Origin: Promethearchaeota archaeon
GTDB taxonomy: Archaea > Asgardarchaeota > Lokiarchaeia > Sigyniarchaeales > SOKP01
DNA: 64,000 bases
Direction of reading: 5' to 3'
NCBI GenBank assembly: GCA_029838195.1
Contig: JALGVJ010000024.1
Coordinates: 1-64,000 of the forward strand
Positions 1-8,225 of the stretch are shown in pieces; within the stretch, counting starts at the first letter, position 1; every line of letters begins with the position of its first letter. The notes beneath the pieces were generated by a model. That model worked only from the letters and a program-made list of their open reading frames with translations, did no database searches and was not told the origin of the DNA. The translations under genes and the position numbers were made by a program.

Positions 1-130
1 ATATTTATCGGAGATAGAACTTGCCCTCGTGAGATATAAAGGCTCACGCAAGGTGATTAAAAAAATTGTAGAGATATCTCCGGAAGCAAGGGAATTATCC
101 GAATTTTTAAAGCTTACGGATTTTATATAA
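1..130 (+). CDS. C-terminal end of an unidentified protein (cut by window edge)
   Basis: Reading from base 2 gives an uninterrupted 42-codon stretch ending in TAA at 128-130. It is basic in the middle (YKGSRKVIKKIV) and ends EFLKLTDFI. The composition is protein-like and no other frame is open. The short helical tail after a basic strand could fit the end of a transposase, but nothing seen here proves that. The start lies outside the window, and I do not recognise the family. Confidence 0.45.
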   Translation, partial: YLSEIELALVRYKGSRKVIKKIVEISPEARELSEFLKLTDFI

Positions 131-325
131 ATATTCTCCATTTTTTTTAGCGTGCTCCCTAACTTTTTTTAAAGATATTTAGAGTATGCCATTTTTTTTA
201 TTTTTAGAGGAAAAAAAATTTGAATGATAGATATCTTATAAAGTCAAGAAATTAAATAAAATAATGCCCTCAAAAAGGTTCCGATGATAAAGGCTATAAA
301 ACTTTCAACTTTTTAAGAAAAAGAG

Positions 326-434
326 GGCCCGGTACGGGAATTGAACCCGTCTCTAGGGATTTCTGCTCTGTTCAATTGCTCATTCTAAAAAATGATTCAC
401 AGTCCCCAATACTAACCACTATACTAACCGGGCC
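326..434 (-). tRNA. tRNA-His(GUG) with a 36-nt BHB intron
   Basis: On the minus strand the acceptor arms GCCCGGT/ACCGGGC pair perfectly. The T arm is ACGGG-TTCAATT-CCCGT and the anticodon stem is GGGGA/TCCCT. The loop reads CTGTGA plus A, giving anticodon GUG. An extra G precedes base 1 (434) and faces C73 (326), the G-1:C73 pair that marks tRNA-His. CCA is not encoded. The intron lies between positions 37 and 38. The histidyl-tRNA synthetase gene is also in this window (44.7 kb). Confidence 0.95.
361..396 (-). other. tRNA-His intron (bulge-helix-bulge)
   Basis: Thirty-six nt lie between tRNA positions 37 and 38. The central helix is CUGU (exon) with GCAG (intron end). The 5' bulge is GA|A and the 3' bulge is AA|A, each cut after its second base, the standard archaeal splicing-endonuclease geometry. 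This local canonical example is a useful template for the two mRNA introns reported below. Confidence 0.9.
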
Positions 435-781
435 ATGGTTTTACGAAAAATATCTAAAAATATCATGCAACTTAAAATTTAATAAAGGATCATTTTCATG
501 ATCTTCATGAAAACTAATTTTAGATGGTAAAAAAGTTTTATTCATGATTTATTATTAGAAAAACATTATAAAGCAAATGCGTGTTATTCGTAAAAAAAGA
601 AGAGATTCTATCATTTACCTAAAAGTGAAGGCCCATTCTTAGATTTTTTCTTTTTTTTTAATCTCCTTTTCATTTCATGATCTCTCTCAATTTTTAGAAT
701 AATGGATAGAATGCCTGAAAATTATCTTGAAAATGCTTAATATAATTAGGGTAGTCATTTAATGAGCAACAAGTCCTTTAA
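435..781. other. Intergenic, no gene seen
   Basis: This AT-rich spacer lies between tRNA-His and the zinc-ribbon gene. Both flanking genes are on the minus strand, so it is 5' of the tRNA gene and 3' of the zinc-ribbon gene. The tRNA promoter should lie just above 434, but A/T richness prevents a confident TATA call. No ORF with protein-like composition was found. Confidence 0.5.
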
Positions 782-961
782 TTAACACATTTTCTTGGCG
801 CATTCTTCACAAATCATGTGCTCAAAACTCACATATCCGCATTTAGGACCCATCCAGCATTCCAACTGACCCGTTTCTTCGTTCATGATCATGTCTTGAC
901 CGCAATGTTGAGGGAGTGTTTTTATTTCGGCCCCACAATTTGCACATTTTAATCCTTTCAA
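782..961 (-). CDS. Small zinc-ribbon protein (59 aa)
   Basis: A tiny soluble protein with paired metal-ligand motifs: CANC near the N-terminus, then HCGQDM, CWMGPKCG and CEECAKKMC. This is a rubredoxin/zinc-ribbon-like arrangement that probably binds Zn or Fe structurally. The ORF track starts at a TTG at 967, but GGAGG at 969-973 leaves only one base to that codon. A second in-frame TTG at 961 has a 7-nt spacer, so I place the start there. No partner gene is obvious; it lies downstream of, and on the same strand as, the aldehyde oxidoreductase. The cellular role is unknown. Confidence 0.75.
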   Translation of the reverse strand: MKGLKCANCGAEIKTLPQHCGQDMIMNEETGQLECWMGPKCGYVSFEHMICEECAKKMC

Positions 962-1033
962 GCTCAAACCTCCAAATTATAATTAAAAATCTTAATGAAT
1001 TAATTCAATTGATAGAAGGTAAATGAGTAATTT

Positions 1034-1192
1034 ATGGATGTGTCTCATGAATTATATGAAAAAAGTTTGATTTTCCATCGTGAATTAAGCAAAATTGGAG
1101 AATTGTATAAAAATAATAAGCCCATTCCTCTTTTAACTTTAAAACATGGTGATAATTCTATTTATGGAATTTTGCAATTAGTGATACTTTAA
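1034..1192 (+). CDS. Small ORF (52 aa), possible gene fragment
   Basis: Too short for the ORF track. It reads MDVSHELYEKSLIFHRELSK and continues through KPIPLLTLKHGDNSIYGIL, with a normal mix of charged and hydrophobic residues unlike the junk frames around it. A weak purine-rich GAAGG precedes the ATG by about 13 nt. It may be a real small protein or the remnant of a longer one; no family is recognised. It lies alone on the plus strand between two minus-strand genes. Confidence 0.35.
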   Translation: MDVSHELYEKSLIFHRELSKIGELYKNNKPIPLLTLKHGDNSIYGILQLVIL

Positions 1193-1385
1193 ATAAAATT
1201 AAAATTTTTCAATTAAGGGGCACTAGATTAGAGAGGAATTGAGAGATTCAAGAGTTCCGGGGCAAAAAAATTTCATGAAATCTAAGAATTAATAATAATA
1301 CTCCATCAAAATCGATGCTCTTCACTATTTAAATAACTAAAATGACGAAATAAAAAATCAAAATTAGGTAAAAAAATGGAGAAAA

Positions 1386-3191
1386 TTAGGGGGGTTTTCC
1401 CTCGGCATTCCATCCTCTAAATTCATAATATCGCGTTAGCATTTCTTTTAATGGAGGAATATTTTTTTTCGTTCCCCCTTTTTCGATGGGCGTGAAAAAT
1501 CGCTTTCCCAAAGTATCGTCTTCCTTGGTGATTCCACATGCCAAATTAAATTTTCTTTTCAAATTGAATATTTTTTCTCCGCATTTCATCCAAGAATCAA
1601 TCGTGTAAGTGGTTCCGGTTATCGCATTTAAACATTCAATCCATGGCGTTATCTGATCCGTGTAATGAAATCCAAAAATACAGCCTCCACATGCAGTAAA
1701 AGCTTCGCTAGCGTCTTGGATCTTTTTCACGGCTATAATGGGTGCCTCATTCTTGCTAAAAGGGTCAATTTTCTCGGACAGACCTATATCCTTTTTAAGA
1801 TTCATCATGAAAGATAAATGGAGGGGTTCAAAGCAGTGATAAGCTCCACGTGAGCTGGTGGCATAATCCAAGGCAGTCATGTTATTTGCCCGTGGTTCAT
1901 GGGCGGGCACTTCTAAGCCTTTCACATGAGTTTGTAAATCCTCGGGAAGGTTTTTAAGTTCACAAAATCGTTTAACCCCTTCGGCTAAATCATTTCCGAT
2001 CCCCTCTCGGAAAGCTATCATTTGGATGAGGCGCTCAATAGGTTTAACATTGCCCCAAATTATAAATGAACCTTCTTTTTCGGGATCTGGTTGGAATCCT
2101 AAGGATTTTAAATCTACATCGAGCAAACCACGTTCCGCTGCTTCTAGAAAACATCCAAGGGTTGCTCCTAATGTAATGCAATCGATTCCATGATCATTAA
2201 TGATGACATTCCATTTGATTAGCGTTTCTAAATCATCAATATAAAGATTTGCACCGAGCATGGCTAAAAATTCATATTCTGGCCAATCCACCCATTCTCC
2301 TTGGTATTCAATTTTACCACGACAAGCAACCAGGCAGTTAAAACAACCGTGGTGCTTGGGTTGTCCCCGCGCTTTAACTGCATAGGCTCCAATTTTCTTG
2401 GTGCCTTTCCACCTGCTTTCCGTATAATTTTTAATCGGAACATCGCCCGCACTAACATAATTATCCATGTGTACTAAAGTTCCTAACTCTTTCATGACTT
2501 GAGCATGAGGAGTATTTTGAACCATTTGACGGATAGTTTTAATTGCTTTGGATAATAATTCGGGATCTTGAACGATTGGTTTTTTCGATCCTCGAATTGC
2601 AATAGCTTTTAACTTTTTGCTTCCCATGATAGCCCCCATTCCGGTACGACCGGCAGCGTGTCCCGTTTCATTCATGATAGATGCATATCTGACTAAATTT
2701 TCACCCCCAATTCCGATAGAAGCAATTTTATACTTGTTATCTCCCAATTCCTTTTTAATTCTTTCTTCCGTTTCTCTAACCCCCTTCCCCCATAAATGCT
2801 GGGCATCATGGAGCTTACTATTATTCTCAGTAAGGGAAAGATATACCGGCCTATCGCTTTTTCCTTGGAGGATCACGTGATCATATCCGGCAAATTTCAA
2901 TTCTGCGCCGAAAAACCCTCCTGCTGATGATTCGCCTAAAATGTTAGTCAAGGGGGATTTTGCCATGACAAAATGTCGCCCACAAAATGGAACTGGTGTT
3001 CCGCAAAAAGGTCCGACGGAAAATATTAATAGATTTTTTCCATCCCAAGGATCAATGTCAGCAGGGACTTCTCGGGTAAAAATTGCTGCTGCTACACCCG
3101 CTCCACCGATAAATTCCGCCTCATCTTCTTTTCTTGTATCTTCTGTTTTAATTTCCCCTGAATCTAAATTTACTCTAAGGATTTTTCCCAT
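1386..3191 (-). CDS. Tungsten aldehyde:ferredoxin oxidoreductase (AOR family)
   Basis: A full-length (601 aa) member of the AOR family, cytosolic enzymes that oxidise aldehydes to carboxylic acids and reduce ferredoxin with a tungstopterin and one 4Fe-4S cluster. It opens with the family signature MGKILRVNLDSGEI and has GESSAGGFFGAELKFAGYD. The cluster ligands C283-x2-C286-x3-C290 (CFNCLVAC) are visible, as is a later CGGC that should supply the fourth Cys. GTGMGAIMGSKKLKAIA is the pterin-binding loop. GGTG lies about 9 nt before the ATG. It lies head-to-tail with a GRE activase and GRE, though 540 bp separate it from the activase, which suggests it oxidises the aldehyde made by that radical enzyme. 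Substrate specificity within the family (AOR, FOR, GAPOR, WOR) cannot be read here. Confidence 0.93.
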   Translation of the reverse strand: MGKILRVNLDSGEIKTEDTRKEDEAEFIGGAGVAAAIFTREVPADIDPWDGKNLLIFSVGPFCGTPVPFCGRHFVMAKSPLTNILGESSAGGFFGAELKFAGYDHVILQGKSDRPVYLSLTENNSKLHDAQHLWGKGVRETEERIKKELGDNKYKIASIGIGGENLVRYASIMNETGHAAGRTGMGAIMGSKKLKAIAIRGSKKPIVQDPELLSKAIKTIRQMVQNTPHAQVMKELGTLVHMDNYVSAGDVPIKNYTESRWKGTKKIGAYAVKARGQPKHHGCFNCLVACRGKIEYQGEWVDWPEYEFLAMLGANLYIDDLETLIKWNVIINDHGIDCITLGATLGCFLEAAERGLLDVDLKSLGFQPDPEKEGSFIIWGNVKPIERLIQMIAFREGIGNDLAEGVKRFCELKNLPEDLQTHVKGLEVPAHEPRANNMTALDYATSSRGAYHCFEPLHLSFMMNLKKDIGLSEKIDPFSKNEAPIIAVKKIQDASEAFTACGGCIFGFHYTDQITPWIECLNAITGTTYTIDSWMKCGEKIFNLKRKFNLACGITKEDDTLGKRFFTPIEKGGTKKNIPPLKEMLTRYYEFRGWNAEGKPP

Positions 3192-3732
3192 GAGGTTTTA
3201 CACCTTTTTTTAAAATATTTTTTAATATATATCTTTCCCTTCATAGTAATTAAATCTTTGTGTATTTTAAAAAAGGAACACTTCAATCTACAAAAAAAAT
3301 TATTAAATTCATATCATGAGACGAGGCTATTTTTTCCGTAATGTTTTATAAACATCGATTTAATCCTCCCCATCATTAATACTTGTATGAAATAGCAAGC
3401 GAGAATGAGGAATGGTAATGAAAAAATGACTAAAAGTGAATGATCTATTAAAAAATAAATAGATGATTGTTCTTTAATTATAGAAACTCTAATTAAATCC
3501 TAACATTTTCTGTCTAAAATATTGATAAAATTATAATTTTAGAGATTTAATTTAGCTAAATGATCTTGAATAATCCCTATATTAAAATCGTATTAGAAAA
3601 AAGAAATTCATCGGGGGAGGTTTTTTATTTAAAATGTGAAATGGGCATGTTGCTTTTAATTAATATCTCCTCTTATTTCGAAAAGGACTGATATAAATAA
3701 TATCTCTTTCGAAGATTTTGTTGTCGTGTTGA
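3192..3732. other. Intergenic, promoter region of AOR only
   Basis: These 540 bp separate the activase stop from the AOR start. The part next to AOR contains TTTAATATATAT-like stretches that could serve as a TATA box on the minus strand. No conserved RNA, repeat or ORF with protein-like composition was seen. Confidence 0.4.
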
Positions 3733-4626
3733 TTAGAAATCATTAAACTCAAAATCAGAAAAAATTTCCTTGATCTGGCTTTTCTCTTCTGCTGTGAGAG
3801 ATTCCGAGCGAGTATAAGCCGGAATTACACCGATTTTGCTTGGTTTGGAAAGCCAGAGAGGATTATATGGTAATAATCCCACCTTTTTTACATTTTCAGC
3901 CTTGAGAAAGGTGACTAAATTATTTAGATTTTCTCTTGTAGTCGTGATTCCCGGAATTAAAGGAATGCGCGGGAGTATTTCTATTTTATTTAATTTATTC
4001 AAATATGTAAAATTGTTAAAAATTAATTCATTTGAAACGCCACAATATTTCTCATGAAGGTTTGAATCTTTAATTTTCAAATCAAAATAAATCAAATCTA
4101 AAAATGGCAAGATTTTTTTCTTAAAGGCATCAAGGTTAAAGTATCCGCACGTTTCCAAGCACGTGTGAATGTCATGGGCTTTTAATTTTATCAATAATCC
4201 GTGTAAATACTCCATATGTAGGGTCGGCTCTCCTCCTGAAAACGTGACGCCTCCTCCCGTGTTATCGAAAAATATTTTATCTTTCAAGATGATTTCAAGT
4301 AAATCTTCATGCGTACATGCCTTTCCTACAAATTCGTAGGCTTGATTGGGGCAAATTTTAATACAATTTCCGCAAAAATTACATAGCGCCCTTTTTATTC
4401 GAAATTCATTCTCAAGACTTAAGGCTCCTTGATCGCATGCCTCAATACATCTCTTACAAAATGAGCAATAATCCCTCTCAAATTTTATCTCTTGCTTGGG
4501 AGATTTGGTTTCTGGATTTTGGCACCACACGCAATCCAAGGGACAACCCTTAAAAAAAATTAGCGTGCGTATTCCGGGGCCATCATCTAAAGCGTTTCTC
4601 TTTATATCAGCGATTAACGTTTCCAT
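3733..4626 (-). CDS. Glycyl-radical enzyme activating enzyme (radical SAM, two extra 4Fe-4S clusters)
   Basis: At 297 aa it has the canonical activase length. The radical SAM ligands are C28-x3-C32-x2-C35 (CPLDCVWC). A bacterial-ferredoxin insert follows with two cluster motifs, CSFCKRCIEAC and CNFCGNCIKIC, as in activases of the glycerol/choline/HPA-decarboxylase class rather than short PflA. FSGGEPTLH is the GGE motif that binds SAM. It abstracts H from the glycine of its partner GRE. Its start lies 152 bp downstream of the GRE stop on the same strand, so it is almost surely the cognate activase. Confidence 0.93.
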   Translation of the reverse strand: METLIADIKRNALDDGPGIRTLIFFKGCPLDCVWCQNPETKSPKQEIKFERDYCSFCKRCIEACDQGALSLENEFRIKRALCNFCGNCIKICPNQAYEFVGKACTHEDLLEIILKDKIFFDNTGGGVTFSGGEPTLHMEYLHGLLIKLKAHDIHTCLETCGYFNLDAFKKKILPFLDLIYFDLKIKDSNLHEKYCGVSNELIFNNFTYLNKLNKIEILPRIPLIPGITTTRENLNNLVTFLKAENVKKVGLLPYNPLWLSKPSKIGVIPAYTRSESLTAEEKSQIKEIFSDFEFNDF

Positions 4627-4778
4627 TATGAATAGAAAATAATATATGAGTTTTAAATTATCTCATGGCATCGTAGCCACGCATGAAGGAAAAAGGATAA
4701 ATGAGAATTAAAAAAAATTTTTTTAACCTTTAAAAAGATTCCTTTTAACCACGTGCTTAAGATCTAGATGAGATCTAA

Positions 4779-7745
4779 TCATCTACAATGAAATTCCGTT
4801 CGTGCGATAATTTCCAGTTGCATGTTCTTATTAATTTTTGTGAAGTAAGCATTATATCCCGAGACTCTCACCAGGAGCCATTGATAATTTTCGGTGTGTA
4901 CCATCGCATCTTTTAAAGTATCGGAGGTTACGATGTTAAATTGCCATTGCATGCCTCCTAAATCAAAATAGCTTTGTACGTATCCCGAAAAAAGATCCAA
5001 TGTTTTTTCATGCAAATCTCCCGGATGAGGCACGAGTTTCACGTTAAAAGAAGCATTATTTGGCATTTTCAAGTGATCTAAACTTGCAATTGTATGGATG
5101 TTCTGTAATAACAGGTCAGATCGACCTGGTGCGGGGGTTAATCCAGGAGTCAAGGGAGCTCCTTTCTTTCTGCCAGAAGGAAGCGCACCTGATAGGAGAC
5201 CCCATCCCACGTGATAACTAATGGACCAATAGCCAACAAGATAATCTCCTCCTCGGTAATTTTTCATGGATTTATATTCTTTATAACAAAAATCGATTAA
5301 ATCATCTGCTATATCGCGTGTTCCGGGCTCATCGGATCCAAATTTCGGTATTTTATTTATCTTATTTAATAATTCAGCGGAGCCATTTTCAAAATTATCT
5401 TTTAGCGCGTACAGAAGCGTGGTATAATCCAATTCTTTTTTATCATATATTAAGTCTTTTATTACTAATAGGCTATCTACTATGTCCGTGAGGGCCACGA
5501 GAGCAACTCCTGAAGTATTGTAAATTGCCCCACCCTTGATGAGATCTTTTCCTTTTTCGAGAGGACCTTCAAAAAAAGCAGATAATAGGGGTGTAGGATG
5601 GATATATTCATGACTTTTACCCAAGTAATTATTGATTTCCATGGATTTTCTGATCAAATAGCTAAGCTGTGTCTTGCATGCCTTGTAGAAATCCTCAAAG
5701 GTGGGAAAGGTTTCTAATGAGGGGATGCCCGTTTGTGGGCCTACTTGCTCTCTTATTAAAGGATGGATTCCATTATTTAATGCCATCTCTAAGGGTGCTA
5801 CTAAATTTAATAACATGCAATTTGTATGGCCATAATGCTTTCCTTGAATCGTTGGTTCCACGCAACCCGTTGCCGCCCAGTCCCTTGCATCCTCTAAAGC
5901 AAAACCTTCATTCACGAGAGCTTCGATCATGGCTTTATCATTATGAATGGAAGGAGAGGATATCATGTTGATGTTTACTTCCACCAACCGTTTCAAGTAT
6001 TCCTTGGAATTGATGCCCGAATAATATCGAGCGTTCATGTTCGGATCTTGAAAACATAACATTTCATTCGCCTTGAGAATGATAAAAGTCATATCGCAAA
6101 CCGCATTATTTCCCTCCCTATCCACGCCCCCTACCGTCACGGTATCATCGGAAGAGGAACCGCCAAATAATTTATTCCCAATGGATGGAACAAGCGGATC
6201 ATGGTCATTAAATCGGAGAAAAAGCGAGCCCACTAATTCTATTGCTTTTTTAATGTACTCTTCTCTTTCTTCTTCCGTTTTTAGCTTCTCCATGTCCTTC
6301 AAGAAATACGGTTGTAGCATTATATCTAATCTTCCAATCGACATTGCAGAATTAGCGTTTTCTGCATGAATGGCAACAAAAGAAGTCCAAATGGATTGGA
6401 TGGCTTCGTGGAGGGTTTCTGCGGGATGTGCTGGTACCGTAGCACAAATTCTCGAAAGTTCCTTTAATTCTTCAATCCGTTTTGCCTGTTCGGGAATACT
6501 TGGATCTAAAGTTCCTATTAGGTTTTGAGCTTCTTCACTTAAATGGTTTGAATACGTGATGATTCCGTCAATGGCGATCTGCATGGCTTCATAAAAGTTC
6601 CTTTTTTCTTGAGAATCGGCTTTACCTTCCATCTCCTTAGCTTTCTGTTTAACGCTTATTAACCCCTCTTTTAAAATACGTGGAAAGCCAGGAACCGTGT
6701 GAGAAATGGCATTGTTTTTCATCATAAAATAGAACACCCAGCGCTCTTCGAGCCATTGACTGATGGGATTATTAAATTTTTTTCTACAATATTCCCGCAC
6801 ATTTCGTTCCATCCAATAGGGAAATACCTCTTGGCTCAAGATATCCGCGTCTTGGGGGGCAATATCATTCGGATTGAGTTCTCGCTCTCCGATTACCCTC
6901 AATTCTGGCCATACTGCAGTACCAATTAATTCGGGATAAATGGGAACGCCCACTTCTTTCGAGGTGGTGGAGCCGGCAAGGAGATGCTTGTCGTGAATGA
7001 TGGGTTTTTTATGAGTTAAGATGTAATTCACGGCTCCTGCCTGCCTTAATTCGGGGTCGATGGGGGTTCCATTTGCATCCATTTCAAACCCGTTTTTTTT
7101 GTGATATTCCGTGACTAATTTCGCCCGTTCCACGCAGATGGCGGGTTTCATGGCCCGTCGGCGGCTTTTTAAATATTTTAAACGGGGGAAATCATTAATC
7201 GTATAAAGCGCTAAATAGGGGTCTTTTAAAAACTTGACATTATCAATCTTTTTGTTCAATGCCACGTTTTTTAACTTCCTTTTCTCCTCTCCTTTCTCGA
7301 TTTCCTCGATGGAATGAATTAATTGATTCTCCGGTCCTTTATATCCTTTAATTTTTGCTCCCGTGGCAACAGACGTTAGATATGAAAATCGAGTCAAGTA
7401 TGTCATGTTGCCGATGAACGACATTGAATTATCCAACAAGTATTCCAGCGTTTCATCAGCGCTCTTATTCCATGTCGTTGCCAGCGTTTCTTTATCCTTA
7501 TAGACAATGGTTATATTAGGATTATCGATCTTCCCCTCTCCCGCGGTAATGGTGCCGTCTTGAAAAACCAAATAAAAATTAAAATCGCCACCGCGCGTGC
7601 AAAATTGATATCTTGCATTATAACCTTGTCCAGTTTTATCATCATATATTTCTTTGCGCAATCTCTTTCTCGAAAATACCACGTTTAAAAGGGAAAGTGA
7701 TTCTTTAAATTTTTCTAATGATTCTTCAATTTCTTGCTCGTTCAC
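4779..7745 (-). CDS. Glycyl radical enzyme with N-terminal SCP2-like domain
   Basis: 988 aa, against about 790-850 for standard GREs. The extra ~150 N-terminal residues (QDGTITAGEGKID, then NPNITIVYKDKE and SFIGNMTYLTRFSYL) follow the beta-beta/helix pattern of SCP2 sterol-carrier domains. The catalytic half has the thiyl Cys628 in GCVEP with Glu630, the signature of GRE eliminases/dehydratases (diol, choline, hydroxyproline type), not the CC pair of pyruvate formate-lyase. The radical Gly963 lies in RVSGYNAYF near the C-terminus. It forms a set with the activase and AOR. Possible substrates are diols or more hydrophobic compounds bound through SCP2; archaeal 'PflD' proteins have been linked to alkane activation, so alkylsuccinate-type chemistry cannot be ruled out. 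Confidence 0.9.
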   Translation of the reverse strand: MNEQEIEESLEKFKESLSLLNVVFSRKRLRKEIYDDKTGQGYNARYQFCTRGGDFNFYLVFQDGTITAGEGKIDNPNITIVYKDKETLATTWNKSADETLEYLLDNSMSFIGNMTYLTRFSYLTSVATGAKIKGYKGPENQLIHSIEEIEKGEEKRKLKNVALNKKIDNVKFLKDPYLALYTINDFPRLKYLKSRRRAMKPAICVERAKLVTEYHKKNGFEMDANGTPIDPELRQAGAVNYILTHKKPIIHDKHLLAGSTTSKEVGVPIYPELIGTAVWPELRVIGERELNPNDIAPQDADILSQEVFPYWMERNVREYCRKKFNNPISQWLEERWVFYFMMKNNAISHTVPGFPRILKEGLISVKQKAKEMEGKADSQEKRNFYEAMQIAIDGIITYSNHLSEEAQNLIGTLDPSIPEQAKRIEELKELSRICATVPAHPAETLHEAIQSIWTSFVAIHAENANSAMSIGRLDIMLQPYFLKDMEKLKTEEEREEYIKKAIELVGSLFLRFNDHDPLVPSIGNKLFGGSSSDDTVTVGGVDREGNNAVCDMTFIILKANEMLCFQDPNMNARYYSGINSKEYLKRLVEVNINMISSPSIHNDKAMIEALVNEGFALEDARDWAATGCVEPTIQGKHYGHTNCMLLNLVAPLEMALNNGIHPLIREQVGPQTGIPSLETFPTFEDFYKACKTQLSYLIRKSMEINNYLGKSHEYIHPTPLLSAFFEGPLEKGKDLIKGGAIYNTSGVALVALTDIVDSLLVIKDLIYDKKELDYTTLLYALKDNFENGSAELLNKINKIPKFGSDEPGTRDIADDLIDFCYKEYKSMKNYRGGDYLVGYWSISYHVGWGLLSGALPSGRKKGAPLTPGLTPAPGRSDLLLQNIHTIASLDHLKMPNNASFNVKLVPHPGDLHEKTLDLFSGYVQSYFDLGGMQWQFNIVTSDTLKDAMVHTENYQWLLVRVSGYNAYFTKINKNMQLEIIARTEFHCR

Positions 7746-8225
7746 GTGTCATTCTTCTCTATGTTTATAAAATTTATATTCTACTCCAATTTATTATTCC
7801 ATTTTAAAGTTTTTAGGGAATTAATTTTGGATAATAAAAAAATACTCAATATTTTAATTGTTCTTTTTCCCTCCTTTTAAATTTTATTGATAAAAAAATA
7901 GGGTGTAAAATCTAATGTTATCTTATTAAAATTAGAAGATCCCTTACTATTAATAATTACAATTAAAACCATTGCTAAAAAAGTGGAAACTTTAACTGAA
8001 AAAAATAAATAGTCAGAATCAATTTGATGAACAAGTTATCTCTTGAAGAATCACTTCATATTTTTTTCCTTAATCCTCTCCTTCCATTCTTCCTCCAAGA
8101 AGAAAGAAAGATTTTTATTCTCAAAAACCAAAATTTAATAATATAACAATGTTTATTTTAAAAAAAAAATTTACACACAAAATTTAACCTCAAATTTAAT
8201 TTAAAAGTGAAAACGTGAAAAAATC
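7746..8225. other. Divergent promoter region between GRE and acyl-CoA synthetase
   Basis: 480 bp between two genes that point away from each other. It carries AT-rich runs (TAATATAACAATG on the plus side) suitable as TATA elements, and a small hairpin TTCTTC-N5-AGAAGAA near 8090-8110. No ORF or RNA gene was seen. Shared control of the GRE/AOR side and the acyl-CoA synthetase is plausible but not shown. Confidence 0.4.

Noticed and set aside
2264-2458. 64-aa minus ORF inside the AOR gene (and similar shadow ORFs in AOR, GRE, Kor and ACSL genes)
   Set aside because: They lie in alternative frames of strongly supported genes and have no independent start signals.
4779-7745. Pyruvate formate-lyase
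   Set aside because: The active site has a single Cys followed by Val-Glu (GCVEP) rather than adjacent cysteines, and the activase has the extra ferredoxin insert of the dehydratase group.
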